Virus record (IMG/VR): IMGVR_UViG_3300034101_003871
Location: 1 to 33,686 of that record
Length of the DNA: 33,686 nt
Origin: a virus
Reading direction: 5' to 3' (one strand)
Part shown: positions 1 to 9,560 of the stretch, piece by piece
How positions within the stretch are numbered: position 1 is the stretch's first letter
How the letters are laid out: each line of letters opens with the position of its first letter
Made by a program: the position numbers and the translations under genes
The notes under the pieces: generated by a model
Told to the model about the DNA's origin: nothing
The model's database searches: none
Seen by the model: the letters and a program-made list of their open reading frames with translations, nothing else

Positions 1-372
1 GCCTTGTAAGCCTTGAGCGCCGTTACTTCCAGCGTTGCCTTGTAAGCCTTGAACTCCCTGAATTCCTTGAGCGCCGTTACTTCCAGCGTTACCTTGTAAG
101 CCTTGAACGCCTTGTAAGCCTTGAACACCCTGAACTCCTTGTAAACCCTGAAGAGACTCTGCTTTTGCTACAAGATTAATATCTGCAATGCCACTAGCAT
201 ACCAATAATCGGTTACCCCAAAAACACCTGTGATTCCAACAGTTAAACCTAAATATCTTGTAGCCAAAGGTATCCCTGCATTAACAGCAGCAATATCCGG
301 CCAAGGGCCATATCTACTATCACTTGGTTTTGGTGCATTAGTTAATATGTTATCATTAAGGTTTATCGCCAT
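1..372 (-). CDS. Collagen-repeat tail fibre protein, N-terminal part (runs off the window)
   Basis: The reading frame opens at ATG 372 (MAINLNDN) and is still open at base 1, so the C-terminus is missing. The first 72 residues or so form a non-repetitive head with no family I recognise. From about residue 73 the protein becomes Gly-X-Y triplets (LQGLQGVQGVQGLQG, then NAGSNGAQG), a collagen-like stalk typical of trimeric phage fibres. The repeat is also visible in the DNA: about 25 bases at 12-36 recur at 66-90, an offset of 54 nt or six triplets. The start lies 2 nt past the stop of the 411-residue gene, and an AGGAA in the end of that gene can serve as ribosome binding site, so the two are probably cotranslated. 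A role as a virion surface fibre is inferred. Confidence 0.8.
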   Translation of the reverse strand, partial: MAINLNDNILTNAPKPSDSRYGPWPDIAAVNAGIPLATRYLGLTVGITGVFGVTDYWYASGIADINLVAKAESLQGLQGVQGVQGLQGVQGLQGNAGSNGAQGIQGVQGLQGNAGSNGAQGLQG

Positions 373-374
373 AA

Positions 375-1610
375 TTATGAATTCCTCAATTGCATGGAAT
401 CAGAACCTGTTGTTGTTGCGTAGTTAGTTATATATGCCTTAAAACTTCTAGATGACCACAAAGACGTGGGACTATTTACATTTCCTGTTTGTACAGACCC
501 AAACAAATTCGTAGACCCTCCTATACTTCCAGTGTTTAATGCATTAACATACCATATACTCTTAGTTGTATACGTTGCATCATGAGCAAACCATAAAAAT
601 TTAGCAGTAGTTGCATTAAATGTTATTGTTATTGTACCAGACGCAGAGGATAATACTTTGTTAGCACTTCCGGCTTGTATGGCTGAAATAATTTGATTTA
701 ATGTTAACTGACTATCTGCAAGTCCCCAAAAATATGGATATATTCCATCTATTGTTGGAGCACTTGCGGCATCGCTTGTTGTACCAGATACTCTAGATGC
801 ATTTAAGTTTGTACCGATATTTCCTTTATTATCATAATAGTCCCCAGTTCCTGCATTATGAGCAACTGTTACTGCCCAACTATTACTACCAAAAACAATA
901 GCAGGAGTACCTAAGCTTAAAATATTGCTGGCTTGCGATGTGGAGCTTATACCTGTTCCAGTAAATGTGTATTGTGTTGCCGTACCAACCAATGCTGGTC
1001 CGGCAGTTCCGTTTCCATTTGTGATACTACCTGGACTAAACGTTGCAGTTAGCACTCTTGCTGTTGTTGTTCCAACTTCTAGCGTACCCCCACCACCAGA
1101 AACCGTTAGGTCTACCGATTTATTGCCAGATATCGAAGCATTAATAGTTGGGAATAAAATTGTGTCCAAAATTTCTACAACAGATCTAGTTTTCCATACG
1201 GATGCTGCTGTTCCAGCGCTTGCTCCTCCAACCGCTATATTTGTTGTAGAATCAGGAATAGTTGTATTATATATTGTTCCTAATAAACCACTTTCATTAA
1301 TATAAACAGCTTCATTTGCAACAACTCCAGTAATACCAACAGTAGCAACCAAAGTGTTGGCTGGAATTTTTTGTACAATATTATCTTTTTCAACTAATAT
1401 AAGACCAGATGAATCCAAACTATTGATTGTATTTAATAACGTAACATCTATAGTTCCTGTAGCCTTAAAGTCCTGAACAATAATTTGACCGCTCTGACTC
1501 AAAAATACCAAATTTTCACCACTAACAACAGCTGTAGCTATAGGATTATTATTATCAGAATAATAAAAATTAATTAGGCCACTTTCTGGTGTAATAATAA
1601 TATCAGACAT
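375..1610 (-). CDS. Putative virion structural protein, beta-rich, 411 aa
   Basis: The protein is rich in Ser, Thr, Gly, Asn and Val, with no Cys-rich, nuclease or enzyme motif, as expected for an extracellular phage structural protein. The central part (residues about 140-300), with ILDTILFPT, a GGGG stretch and later IYPYFWGL, resembles a type of uncharacterised virion protein that I recall from phages and prophages; I cannot assign it to a named family. A good ribosome binding site (GGAGAAAATT) precedes ATG 1610, and a GTGTATATAA motif lies 26 nt upstream of the start. Its place between the LamG proteins and the collagen fibre suggests a fibre or baseplate component. Function beyond that is unknown. 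Confidence 0.75.
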   Translation of the reverse strand: MSDIIITPESGLINFYYSDNNNPIATAVVSGENLVFLSQSGQIIVQDFKATGTIDVTLLNTINSLDSSGLILVEKDNIVQKIPANTLVATVGITGVVANEAVYINESGLLGTIYNTTIPDSTTNIAVGGASAGTAASVWKTRSVVEILDTILFPTINASISGNKSVDLTVSGGGGTLEVGTTTARVLTATFSPGSITNGNGTAGPALVGTATQYTFTGTGISSTSQASNILSLGTPAIVFGSNSWAVTVAHNAGTGDYYDNKGNIGTNLNASRVSGTTSDAASAPTIDGIYPYFWGLADSQLTLNQIISAIQAGSANKVLSSASGTITITFNATTAKFLWFAHDATYTTKSIWYVNALNTGSIGGSTNLFGSVQTGNVNSPTSLWSSRSFKAYITNYATTTGSDSMQLRNS

Positions 1611-1644
1611 AATTTTCTCCGTAATTTGTTATAGTTATATACAC

Positions 1645-2379
1645 CTATATACTAAAACGGCCTTTGCTAGCGTTATAATTTTGTAGTATTTCATTGGCTG
1701 ATAATAAACGATTATAAATTTTTATATTAGACAACATACCAGATACTGCAAAATTAGACTCTCCTCCCCAGCCCTGTCCATATGGATATAAATTCATAAT
1801 ACATAATGATATATTACTATTTGATCCAACAGGAGAATTCTGTACAATATCATGATTAGTAAGATTTACATTAACAATGCCATTTCTGTAAACTCCAATT
1901 TGAGTAGAATTTATAACGCAAGCAATATGCTCCCAATTGTTAGTAGCTAAAGAAGCAAAGGACACTCCTTTGCTACCACCAGCACCAGCAGTTCCTACTC
2001 TATAGTTTAGAGCATTATGTATTAATGTATAATTATACTCTCCTCCTCCATTCCATGGTTTCGAAATAAAATATCCATTTACATCAGAACTTTTAACCCA
2101 TAATTCAATAGTCATAGAATTCATACCAACCCCAGAAGGAGTCCAAGAAAACCTATCGTTAGGAGACGAAACAGCAATATGGTCATTAGTTCCATCAAAA
2201 TTTATAATACCTAAATTAGAACTATTAAATACCGGACCATTTAAAAATGTGACATTATTACTATTTCCAGAAAGATCATACCAAGAAGCACCAGTACCAG
2301 GATAACTATTTCTATCACCAGCATCCAAACATAATACTAAACCATCTGTAGTTATTTTAGGACCATAATTTTGTGTCAT
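1645..2379 (-). CDS. LamG-like (concanavalin-fold) virion lectin protein, 244 aa
   Basis: The fold is recognised from the order of motifs usual in phage LamG/jelly-roll proteins: GLVLCLDAGDRNSYPG near the N-terminus, WYDLSGNSNN (about residues 33-42), a MTIELWVK strand, then LSNIKIYNRLLSANEIL close to the C-terminus. The whole protein is little more than one such domain. It is a paralogue of the products at 2383-3144 and 6117-7217, with which it shares the N-terminal GPKI..DGL pattern and the RLLSxxEIxxNYNA ending. LamG-like domains usually bind carbohydrate, so a role in contact with host surface glycans is likely but inferred. AGGATAAAAT precedes the ATG. Confidence 0.85.
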   Translation of the reverse strand: MTQNYGPKITTDGLVLCLDAGDRNSYPGTGASWYDLSGNSNNVTFLNGPVFNSSNLGIINFDGTNDHIAVSSPNDRFSWTPSGVGMNSMTIELWVKSSDVNGYFISKPWNGGGEYNYTLIHNALNYRVGTAGAGGSKGVSFASLATNNWEHIACVINSTQIGVYRNGIVNVNLTNHDIVQNSPVGSNSNISLCIMNLYPYGQGWGGESNFAVSGMLSNIKIYNRLLSANEILQNYNASKGRFSI

Positions 2380-2382
2380 ATT

Positions 2383-3144
2383 TTATCCTAGTCGATATTT
2401 TAAATTTGCAGCATTATAATTTGACAACACCTCAGATCTGCTTAATATCCTATTATATAGCTTGTAACTACCTATGCTAATAGGAGCATAATCCGATACT
2501 GGTGATCCTGGTGGAGTTCCGTTACCAAATGAAGCTCCTCGTCGTCCAAAATAATTAATAGCAGTAGGATAATTTAATGATAATGTATTATTATTAAAAT
2601 GACTATTGGAATAGTTATTACCATTTACTATTAGCTCAAAAAAATTACTAGTTTCAGAAAGAGTAGTAGAGTTTGACAAGTATCCCCTGATAGCTATATG
2701 AATCCATGAGTTGGCAGCATATGAAGACGAAGAAATACTAGCTCCTTTACTAACACCAGGACCATAATTCCAGAAAAATTGCCAAGTGTTACTACTAGTT
2801 TTACCTAACCAAAATGGAAAACTATTATTGTCACTATCAAAAACCAAATACCCGCTATTAGAATTACCAGCAATTGTACTTTTAAATAAAATCTCAACAG
2901 TAATTTCAGTAAAACTACTAATATTCCAAATAGTGTTCATTAATATATAACTTTGATTAGTATTCAAAACTATACTTTTGTCAATGTTATTATAGTTTGC
3001 ATTAAATAATTCAATTTCACCAATTCTTGTAGGACATAAATTATATATTTGATTACCAAATCCTGGATAGCTTTTAGGATCAGAAATATCAAAATAAACA
3101 ACCAACCCATTTGGTATTATTTTAGGTAAATATTGAACACTCAT
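2383..3144 (-). CDS. LamG-like (concanavalin-fold) virion lectin protein, 253 aa
   Basis: I place the start at ATG 3144 (MSVQYLPKIIPNGL), which overlaps the stop of the 927-residue gene as TAATG. A longer start at 3156 exists, but only the shorter form aligns with the N-termini of the paralogues at 1645-2379 and 6117-7217. Family signatures are GLVVYFDISDPKSYPG, the strand FTEITVEILFKS, WIHIAIRG, and the ending YKLYNRILSRSEVLSNYNA. The expected WYDxSGNxN motif is replaced by NQIYNLCP, so this copy has diverged at that point. Likely a carbohydrate-binding virion surface protein; the ligand cannot be predicted. Confidence 0.83.
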   Translation of the reverse strand: MSVQYLPKIIPNGLVVYFDISDPKSYPGFGNQIYNLCPTRIGEIELFNANYNNIDKSIVLNTNQSYILMNTIWNISSFTEITVEILFKSTIAGNSNSGYLVFDSDNNSFPFWLGKTSSNTWQFFWNYGPGVSKGASISSSSYAANSWIHIAIRGYLSNSTTLSETSNFFELIVNGNNYSNSHFNNNTLSLNYPTAINYFGRRGASFGNGTPPGSPVSDYAPISIGSYKLYNRILSRSEVLSNYNAANLKYRLG

Positions 3145-5927
3145 TAGCCACCCCATCTAATTTTTTTAGTAGATATAGATGGTTTAATTACTATAGGTTT
3201 TCTTGTTGTTAAAGAGTTCATAAAAGTTTGATTATCAGACGATGGATTAGGATTTGTCATGATTATTTCAAAATCTTTTTCCCACCATCCTAGTCTACTA
3301 TTATTGGTAGAATTATTACACATGATACCAGCCATTAAATAGTAATCATTAGTTTGAGGACTAATAGTTAAAGTTTTGGTTTCAAAAGACGCAGAACTAG
3401 CATTGGTAAATTGAATAGAATCAAAAAATCCTATTGTTTCAGTAACCAAAGGACTACTCGATGTTATAACGCTATCTGTTGATACAAAATAGCGTCCATT
3501 GTAATAATCTATAGCTTTTTGACCTCTTATATAAGGATAATTTAAATTACCAGGAGCAGTTTTGACCGAACCTATTAAGTATACTGTTGTATTAGCAGGA
3601 ACGAATATAAGATTATCAAATCCCATCCATAAACTATCATCTCTGTCAGGATAAACCCTCCATGCTCCAGCAGATGAATCCCACAATCTTAGTGCTCGTC
3701 TATTCCATGAGGCAGTATTACCGTATTTAAAGTTATGATTCATTGAATGAGAAAATACTGAAAAGGCGGTAGTTCTCTCTTGTGAATAATAGCTTCTACC
3801 ATACATATTAACACTATCAGTATATAGTGGATAATTACCTAATCCTGTTACATCCCAACTATTTCCAAAATAACAATTAACAAAATTAACAATACCGGTT
3901 CTCTCATGTCTTGGCCATTGAACAAAATAATCTATATAAAATTTATAAAATTGAACATTTGCACCAGCATACTCAACATAAAAAGGATGATCGGTACTAA
4001 ATAAGATATAATTATGACTACTAATTTGAGTACTATCTACATTCTGAGAAAATCCCATACCAAATCCTTGGTTACTAAGATAATTATATTGATGTAGTCC
4101 CATGGGCTCATAGTTTCCACCACAATAATATGACCAACTTACATGTCTAACACTAATATTATTAAAAAATCCTTGATTATTCCCATATCTTATAAAGCCA
4201 TTGCCAAGACTATTATAGCTAACACAATTCCTCATATTCAATTGATGTTGTTCCCATAAATATCCAGTATTATCAGTATTTCTACGGGATGGTCTTATAG
4301 TGACCCCATCAAATTCTGATACATATCCTTGATTTGCTTGAGTTAGGCTAAAACTATTATGTCCTCTAACTCCAATAGATCTATATTCTATATTATTAGT
4401 ATTGCTGCCTAAAAATAATTCAAAGTTTTTTAATTTATATCTTCTACTATAATTTAATGCTGAATTAAAAAATACAAAATGTATAAAACTAGCTTCATCT
4501 TGAACTCCGTATATTGTACCTTCTGGTGCTCGGACTTTGGTATCTCGTGTCATATTAATAACCAAAGCACCTTTTTTAGCGGGGGTGGATAGTCCGTAGT
4601 ATTGAATGTAATGATTGCCGGTAGATGTTCCTCCAACAGTACTTATTGGTGTGCCTGTTGGAGTGGTTGCTATGGTAAAATTATTAGTAGTAAAACTAGT
4701 AGGAGTAATATAATAAGGAGTATTCGCTACTATGGGCGACGGCAGGGTTCCGGATGTTGTTATTACAACCCTACCACCAACGAGCATATTATGGGGACTA
4801 AGATTAATAACAGCAGGATTTGCTATGCTTATGCTAGCATTTCCTCTTTGGGTATTAGAGTATCCTGGTGATCCTATAGTGATAGTTTTATTTACATTAT
4901 CTATAGCAGTAACGGTATAGTCTTGAACTCTATCCCATGTTGTAGCAACGGCGTAGCTGGGATCGTTTCTTGGAATTAGGATTAGATCTCCTACATTAAA
5001 TCCATTAGTATTATTTACGGGGATCACATCACTACCCACACTTACGTCCTGTGTAACTGTTGCGGCAATTCTAACCACATTGTCTCCTGATGCGTGATAT
5101 TTCTCAAATCCTGTTGTATACATCGATTCACCAAAAACTGAGCCAGATACAGGAGAAGATAGCACTATCTGATTAGACGATAAGTCTATACCACTAATTG
5201 ATCTGATATTCAGGTTATTGCCGGTGCCAAATATAACTTGTTCTCCGATTCTAAAAACACTAGCGTCATTAACAGAAATATTATTACCGCTAAAAGCATT
5301 TATAGTTGTGGTAGCACTAACAAATTCTCTAAAATAAAGAGTATTGGTGCTATAGTTTATATCATGAATCCAAACTCCTTCATCGGTTCTATAATATTGC
5401 CAATCTTTACCAGCTCGTTCTGCTTTGTATACATTTATCCAGTCTCCAGCAGAAAAATTACTAGCATTATCTACCACTAATGAAGTGGCTCTATTTTCGG
5501 CTTGCACAGATACTGTTGTTTGGGGATTTGGATTTGTGCCTTCTATTTCACAAGTAACAAACGGATGTCCTTGTACTTGTAATCTGTGCTGTTCAGCATT
5601 TGTTCCTCTGATTTCTAATATCGAACCTGGATCCATACGAAAAAATCCAGCAGTATTACTATTTCCAGAAGAGAAAACACTAGTATATGAAGCAGCATTA
5701 TCTACGTATAAAATACCACTCATTCTTAATAGTCCACTATTTAATATTTGTAATTTTCCTCTTACTGTACTATCGTCAAAACCCGCTGGTTTTCTTTGAT
5801 CCCCAGATACTGTTACAACATGGCCGTAGTTAATTATAAAACTATCTCTATCGGCAGGGACTGTTCCTCCTACCCATGTTGAACCAATATGGAATGGTCC
5901 ACTAGTACTACTGGTTATTGTTGGCAT
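3144..5927 (-). CDS. Large tail/virion surface protein, probable beta-helix, 927 aa
   Basis: The N-terminus (HIGSTWVGGTVPADRDSFII then HVVTVSG) looks like the start of G8-type or pectate-lyase-like beta structures found in secreted surface proteins. Further on are short repeated beta-turn motifs (VGSDVIPVNNTNGFNVGD; SVNDASVFRIGEQVIFG) and a His/Tyr/Asn-rich central part (about residues 500-700) with many aromatic residues, consistent with a right-handed beta-helix spike. No catalytic residues can be assigned with confidence, so depolymerase activity is only possible. AGGAAATACC precedes ATG 5927. The gene overlaps the 68-residue gene upstream by 20 nt and the LamG gene downstream by the TAATG junction, so it belongs to a tightly coupled fibre operon. 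Confidence 0.75.
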   Translation of the reverse strand: MPTITSSTSGPFHIGSTWVGGTVPADRDSFIINYGHVVTVSGDQRKPAGFDDSTVRGKLQILNSGLLRMSGILYVDNAASYTSVFSSGNSNTAGFFRMDPGSILEIRGTNAEQHRLQVQGHPFVTCEIEGTNPNPQTTVSVQAENRATSLVVDNASNFSAGDWINVYKAERAGKDWQYYRTDEGVWIHDINYSTNTLYFREFVSATTTINAFSGNNISVNDASVFRIGEQVIFGTGNNLNIRSISGIDLSSNQIVLSSPVSGSVFGESMYTTGFEKYHASGDNVVRIAATVTQDVSVGSDVIPVNNTNGFNVGDLILIPRNDPSYAVATTWDRVQDYTVTAIDNVNKTITIGSPGYSNTQRGNASISIANPAVINLSPHNMLVGGRVVITTSGTLPSPIVANTPYYITPTSFTTNNFTIATTPTGTPISTVGGTSTGNHYIQYYGLSTPAKKGALVINMTRDTKVRAPEGTIYGVQDEASFIHFVFFNSALNYSRRYKLKNFELFLGSNTNNIEYRSIGVRGHNSFSLTQANQGYVSEFDGVTIRPSRRNTDNTGYLWEQHQLNMRNCVSYNSLGNGFIRYGNNQGFFNNISVRHVSWSYYCGGNYEPMGLHQYNYLSNQGFGMGFSQNVDSTQISSHNYILFSTDHPFYVEYAGANVQFYKFYIDYFVQWPRHERTGIVNFVNCYFGNSWDVTGLGNYPLYTDSVNMYGRSYYSQERTTAFSVFSHSMNHNFKYGNTASWNRRALRLWDSSAGAWRVYPDRDDSLWMGFDNLIFVPANTTVYLIGSVKTAPGNLNYPYIRGQKAIDYYNGRYFVSTDSVITSSSPLVTETIGFFDSIQFTNASSASFETKTLTISPQTNDYYLMAGIMCNNSTNNSRLGWWEKDFEIIMTNPNPSSDNQTFMNSLTTRKPIVIKPSISTKKIRWGG

Positions 5928-6114
5928 CGTTGGTATTTCCTATATTAAATTTTTTCAGCACTTCCTGCTCTAAATTTGATGTATTAAAAGCAAGCTCAAT
6001 TTTTATTTGACCATTATTTTCTATATATTTATTTACACTAAGTATATCGGCATCAGGATACATATCATTATTAATTGTAACAGTATTATTTTCTATATTA
6101 AGATAAATTAACAT
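5908..6114 (-). CDS. Small protein of the fibre operon, 68 aa, unknown function
   Basis: It starts 2 nt after the stop of the 366-residue LamG gene and overlaps the next gene by 20 nt, so it is translated as part of the fibre operon. It is acidic and Asn-rich, with a C-terminal stretch LEQEVLKKFNIGNTND that could be a short helix. No family is recognised. Because it sits between two surface proteins it may be a small assembly factor or a connector, but nothing in the sequence proves this. Confidence 0.6.
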   Translation of the reverse strand: MLIYLNIENNTVTINNDMYPDADILSVNKYIENNGQIKIELAFNTSNLEQEVLKKFNIGNTNDANNNQ

Positions 6115-6116
6115 AA

Positions 6117-7217
6117 TTATAATCCAAAACGAGATTTTGAAAGATTAAAATTGTAAAGAATTTCATTAGCAGATAACGCTCTATTGTAATATCTAAAAGT
6201 ATATAAATTACCAAAAAAGCTACTATATGGACAATGATTTTGGCGGCCACCAATTCTTAATGGCTGACTATTAATCCAAGAGGTATCTAATGGTCCACCA
6301 TTTAAGCTATAGTTTGACGCTAATAATACTCCATCTAAATAAAAATAAATACTAGGAGTATTTGATTCTCTTTCATATTTATACACCGCTGTGATATGCG
6401 CTGGCTGATTAGCGCTTTTGGTATAAGGAACATTTAAATTTAAATTAGCATTACTTGTTCCAACATACATAGATAAATTAACTACTGATGATATTGTAGT
6501 CCAAATAACAAAAAATCCTCTATATATATCATTAGAAGCCCCACCTTTACTAAAAAGAGTACAATTAAAAACGCCAGCACAACTAATTGAGTTTTGTAGT
6601 AATGTGGGTTTGCAGAAAAATTCGAATGTAAAATCTCCAGTTATAGGAACAGAATTAGCCACAATTTCATAAGCATTAGAACTTCCTCCATTAAATAATA
6701 ATGATTTATCAGAATAAACTGCTCCACCAATATTGAAGTGATTGTTATTTCCTGATACATCATACCATATATCAGAATTGGGGGTTAAAACTTCTTTTAT
6801 GCTTAAATAATCAATATCAAAATCTGTTCCAACATTGTCAGCGCCTATAGAAAAATTGCTAGTAACATTAGACGTAAAGGTTTGTATATATCTTCCTGGT
6901 GATTGATTCATTACTCCTTGTAGTAATGCTGTTGATGGACCAAAACTTGCGCTGGTAGTACCTCTTCTGGCACTAACAATCCATTCTATTTTATATCTTT
7001 TACCAGCAATACTTGGAGCTATATTTAAAAAATTAATATAATTTCCTCCTAAACTGCTTATTGTTTTAACTTGTCCATCACCAGCTGTTAATACGCTAGC
7101 ATCTGTAACTAATTCTGGACCATAAGTAATATTTTGTATATAACTACTATCTACAGTTGAATCCAAATAAGCTTTTAATCCATCCATAATTATTTTTGGT
7201 CCATGATATCTGCTCAT
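6117..7217 (-). CDS. LamG-like virion lectin protein with extra N-terminal domain, 366 aa
   Basis: The third and longest member of the LamG paralogue set. It begins MSRYHGPKIIMDGLKAYLDS like the others, but an insert of about 115 residues (about 25-140) separates this from the WYDVSGNNNHFNIGG motif. The insert resembles a small beta-sandwich (GKRYKIEWIVSAR, then FSIGADNVGTDFDIDYLSIKEV), a pattern seen in carbohydrate-binding modules. The LamG part continues with FTFEFFCKPT and ends with YTFRYYNRALSANEILYNFN. Ribosome binding site AAAAGGAA precedes the ATG. A role in host glycan recognition is inferred from the domain type and the neighbouring fibres. Confidence 0.83.
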   Translation of the reverse strand: MSRYHGPKIIMDGLKAYLDSTVDSSYIQNITYGPELVTDASVLTAGDGQVKTISSLGGNYINFLNIAPSIAGKRYKIEWIVSARRGTTSASFGPSTALLQGVMNQSPGRYIQTFTSNVTSNFSIGADNVGTDFDIDYLSIKEVLTPNSDIWYDVSGNNNHFNIGGAVYSDKSLLFNGGSSNAYEIVANSVPITGDFTFEFFCKPTLLQNSISCAGVFNCTLFSKGGASNDIYRGFFVIWTTISSVVNLSMYVGTSNANLNLNVPYTKSANQPAHITAVYKYERESNTPSIYFYLDGVLLASNYSLNGGPLDTSWINSQPLRIGGRQNHCPYSSFFGNLYTFRYYNRALSANEILYNFNLSKSRFGL

Positions 7218-7219
7218 AT

Positions 7220-9502
7220 CTAGTTCCTTTTTTCAACAACTAGATTTTCTACATCTTTACGAGTTCCTGTAAGGCTCCAAAAGAATTCTAATTCTCCTAA
7301 AGTTTTTGCTCTATCAGCTTTTACGATAAACTTATCGTTTTGTAAATCTATATCGGAAACATAAAGAGTTTTACCATGCTTATAGTTAGTTAATTGAATA
7401 GTTAAAGATCCGTCGTCATGAATAAGATCTTTTAAGTAATCTGGTAATTTTACAATTCCAACACCCTTAACTATCTTACCTCTACCAGTTAATCTTACTC
7501 CGTGATATGGACTTTCTAAACTACCATACTCTAAACTATATCCTTCTTTACTAGGATGGTCGATTTTGAAGCTCTTAGTTTTAGCACCAAAACTTCCGTT
7601 AACTTCAAGCTTATAGGTTTGACTATTAGTTCCTATGCCAATATTACCGCTGTTATTAATAGTTAAATAAGAAGTTCCAACACCAGATGAAATCTTAGTA
7701 ATAGCAAAATTACCACTAGTTGATCCTGTTTGAATAGCTCCATTAGGATTAACTCCTATACTCCAATCATTACTAAAGCTGTCTTTAAAGCGTATAATTG
7801 ATCCAGAGCCGACTGTTGACTCCACAATTAATGGATCACTAGTGTTATTAGGATTACTTCCGTTACCGTTAACATGTAAATATCCCAATGCCGATCCTGT
7901 TCCTCTATTAATTGCTAATGATCCATACTGACTAAGCCTCATACCTCTATTATTATTAACAAAAAAGTCCATCACTTGATTACTACCATTGATATAACTT
8001 CCGTTAGCAGTATCTGAGATATATAATCCGCTATTAAAAATTCCACTTCCATTAACGTGTAACTTGCCACTTGGAGTTGTGGTACCTATACCAATATTAG
8101 TTCCATTATCATAGATTAAACTATTATTTAAACCGCTAGAATTAATCCACTTTGGAATATAATTAGCTGATCCGCTACCAGACGGAGCTGGAATATTATT
8201 TATTAATAATCCATTAGTAAAATTATGAATAGCATCAATATTCCTTGAATTATCAATACTAACATATTGAGGATGATCATCATCTAGTAGACCAAAAAGA
8301 TTACCATGATCACTGGGACTTAATGATCCACCAGTAACATTTAATATAGATCGAATATCTTTAACATCTCTTAAAGCAGATCTTGAGGCATTACCCGTCC
8401 ACCTACCATCTGTCTCAAATATTAAACGATAAAGAGGTCTCATCTCGACTAATGGTAAATCTGATAAATCTAAACTTTCCCATAAATTATCAGTATCTGC
8501 TTGTCCAATATTGTCGCTTGCTAGTTGCCCCATAATACCAATAATCGGATATAATAAATTATTAGTTGCCACAAGCCATACGCCAATAAATTTAGCATTA
8601 CCAGCATTAGTAGTTGTCCACGTTGATCCTGTATACTGGTTATATTGAGCAGATGTTCCTACTTTAAGAGGATAACTGGCTGATACTGAGTATTTCCAAT
8701 GTCCATCGGCTCCTTCCTTATAGAAAACAGGAATGGTGGCAGTTGGGCTTAAAATTTGTTCATAATTATTTCGATTGATGTTATTGGGATCTGGCGCATT
8801 TTTTATTCTTATCTCATCATCCTCATCAAAAATCACACCGTCAGAAATACTAATTTTAGCATCAACGTCTGTTGATCCGTTACCAATTAAACTATTAAAT
8901 GATAATCCTAGTCCACTAATATATTGAGCGCCAAATACTCTATGAAGATAGTAGTGGGTCGCACTATCCATCTTGATTCCGTGTCTTTCTTCAGCTTCAT
9001 AAACTACTTGATTATTGTCAGTATTCCAGTAAACATAAGATACAGAAATATCTGTATCATGATCCATATTAGTATTTTTAGCTTTTAAAGTTTTAGTATC
9101 TTTATCTATATAGATAAAATATAAATCAGTGCTATCAGGAATATAAACAGATAAGTTTGTTGTGAAGCTATTTTTTATTCCTCTAATAAAAACATCAAAA
9201 CTATCTTCTCCATCAGCTACCGATAGAGTAAATAGTCCAGAACCGATTGTATTAACATTACCAAAATCAACACTTAGATTACTGCTCGTAGTATTAACAA
9301 ATCCATTAGGTTCTTGAGCTAATACATTAAGATCTCCACCGCCTATTGGTAATAAGTCATTCCAGTGACTTAAACCATTTCCTATTTTTAAAATATAATT
9401 ATTAACATCAAATCCTGGTTCACCGCTGGCTAGTACTGGATTAGTATTAGCCCATGTTTGAGCTGTTCCTTTTCTGAATTGTATATTATTATTTCTTGGC
9501 AT
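7220..9502 (-). CDS. Tail fibre with Mtd-like N-terminal domain, 760 aa
   Basis: The first 50 residues (NNIQFRKGTAQTW, LASGEPGFDV, LKIGNGLSHWNDL) match the small attachment domain found at the N-terminus of major tropism determinant (Mtd)-like and hyaluronidase-like phage fibres. The middle carries repeats of the type GIGTTTPSGKLHVNGSG (about residues 470-630), typical of fibre shafts. The C-terminal 120 residues (FGAKTKSFKIDHP, YGSLESPYHGVRLTGRGKI, LPDYLKDLI, SLTIQLTNY) are like a C-terminal domain of cyanophage and other myophage structural proteins. The N-terminus probably docks on the virion and the C-terminus faces outward. No reverse transcriptase or template repeat is seen nearby, so diversification is not indicated. 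Confidence 0.87.
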   Translation of the reverse strand: MPRNNNIQFRKGTAQTWANTNPVLASGEPGFDVNNYILKIGNGLSHWNDLLPIGGGDLNVLAQEPNGFVNTTSSNLSVDFGNVNTIGSGLFTLSVADGEDSFDVFIRGIKNSFTTNLSVYIPDSTDLYFIYIDKDTKTLKAKNTNMDHDTDISVSYVYWNTDNNQVVYEAEERHGIKMDSATHYYLHRVFGAQYISGLGLSFNSLIGNGSTDVDAKISISDGVIFDEDDEIRIKNAPDPNNINRNNYEQILSPTATIPVFYKEGADGHWKYSVSASYPLKVGTSAQYNQYTGSTWTTTNAGNAKFIGVWLVATNNLLYPIIGIMGQLASDNIGQADTDNLWESLDLSDLPLVEMRPLYRLIFETDGRWTGNASRSALRDVKDIRSILNVTGGSLSPSDHGNLFGLLDDDHPQYVSIDNSRNIDAIHNFTNGLLINNIPAPSGSGSANYIPKWINSSGLNNSLIYDNGTNIGIGTTTPSGKLHVNGSGIFNSGLYISDTANGSYINGSNQVMDFFVNNNRGMRLSQYGSLAINRGTGSALGYLHVNGNGSNPNNTSDPLIVESTVGSGSIIRFKDSFSNDWSIGVNPNGAIQTGSTSGNFAITKISSGVGTSYLTINNSGNIGIGTNSQTYKLEVNGSFGAKTKSFKIDHPSKEGYSLEYGSLESPYHGVRLTGRGKIVKGVGIVKLPDYLKDLIHDDGSLTIQLTNYKHGKTLYVSDIDLQNDKFIVKADRAKTLGELEFFWSLTGTRKDVENLVVEKRN

Positions 9503-9560
9503 AGATTATCCATATTATAAATCCATTAATTTATAAAACTATTTTATAGTAAACAATACT

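Noticed and set aside
12-108. 54-bp tandem repeat as a regulatory repeat
   Set aside because: It is in frame within the Gly-X-Y triplets of a collagen-like fibre and follows from the protein repeat.
925-1305. Plus-strand frames within the fibre and capsid genes (for example 925-1305, 5425-5799, 9568-10074, 14617-15018)
   Set aside because: They oppose well-supported minus-strand genes, are low-complexity and have no start signals.
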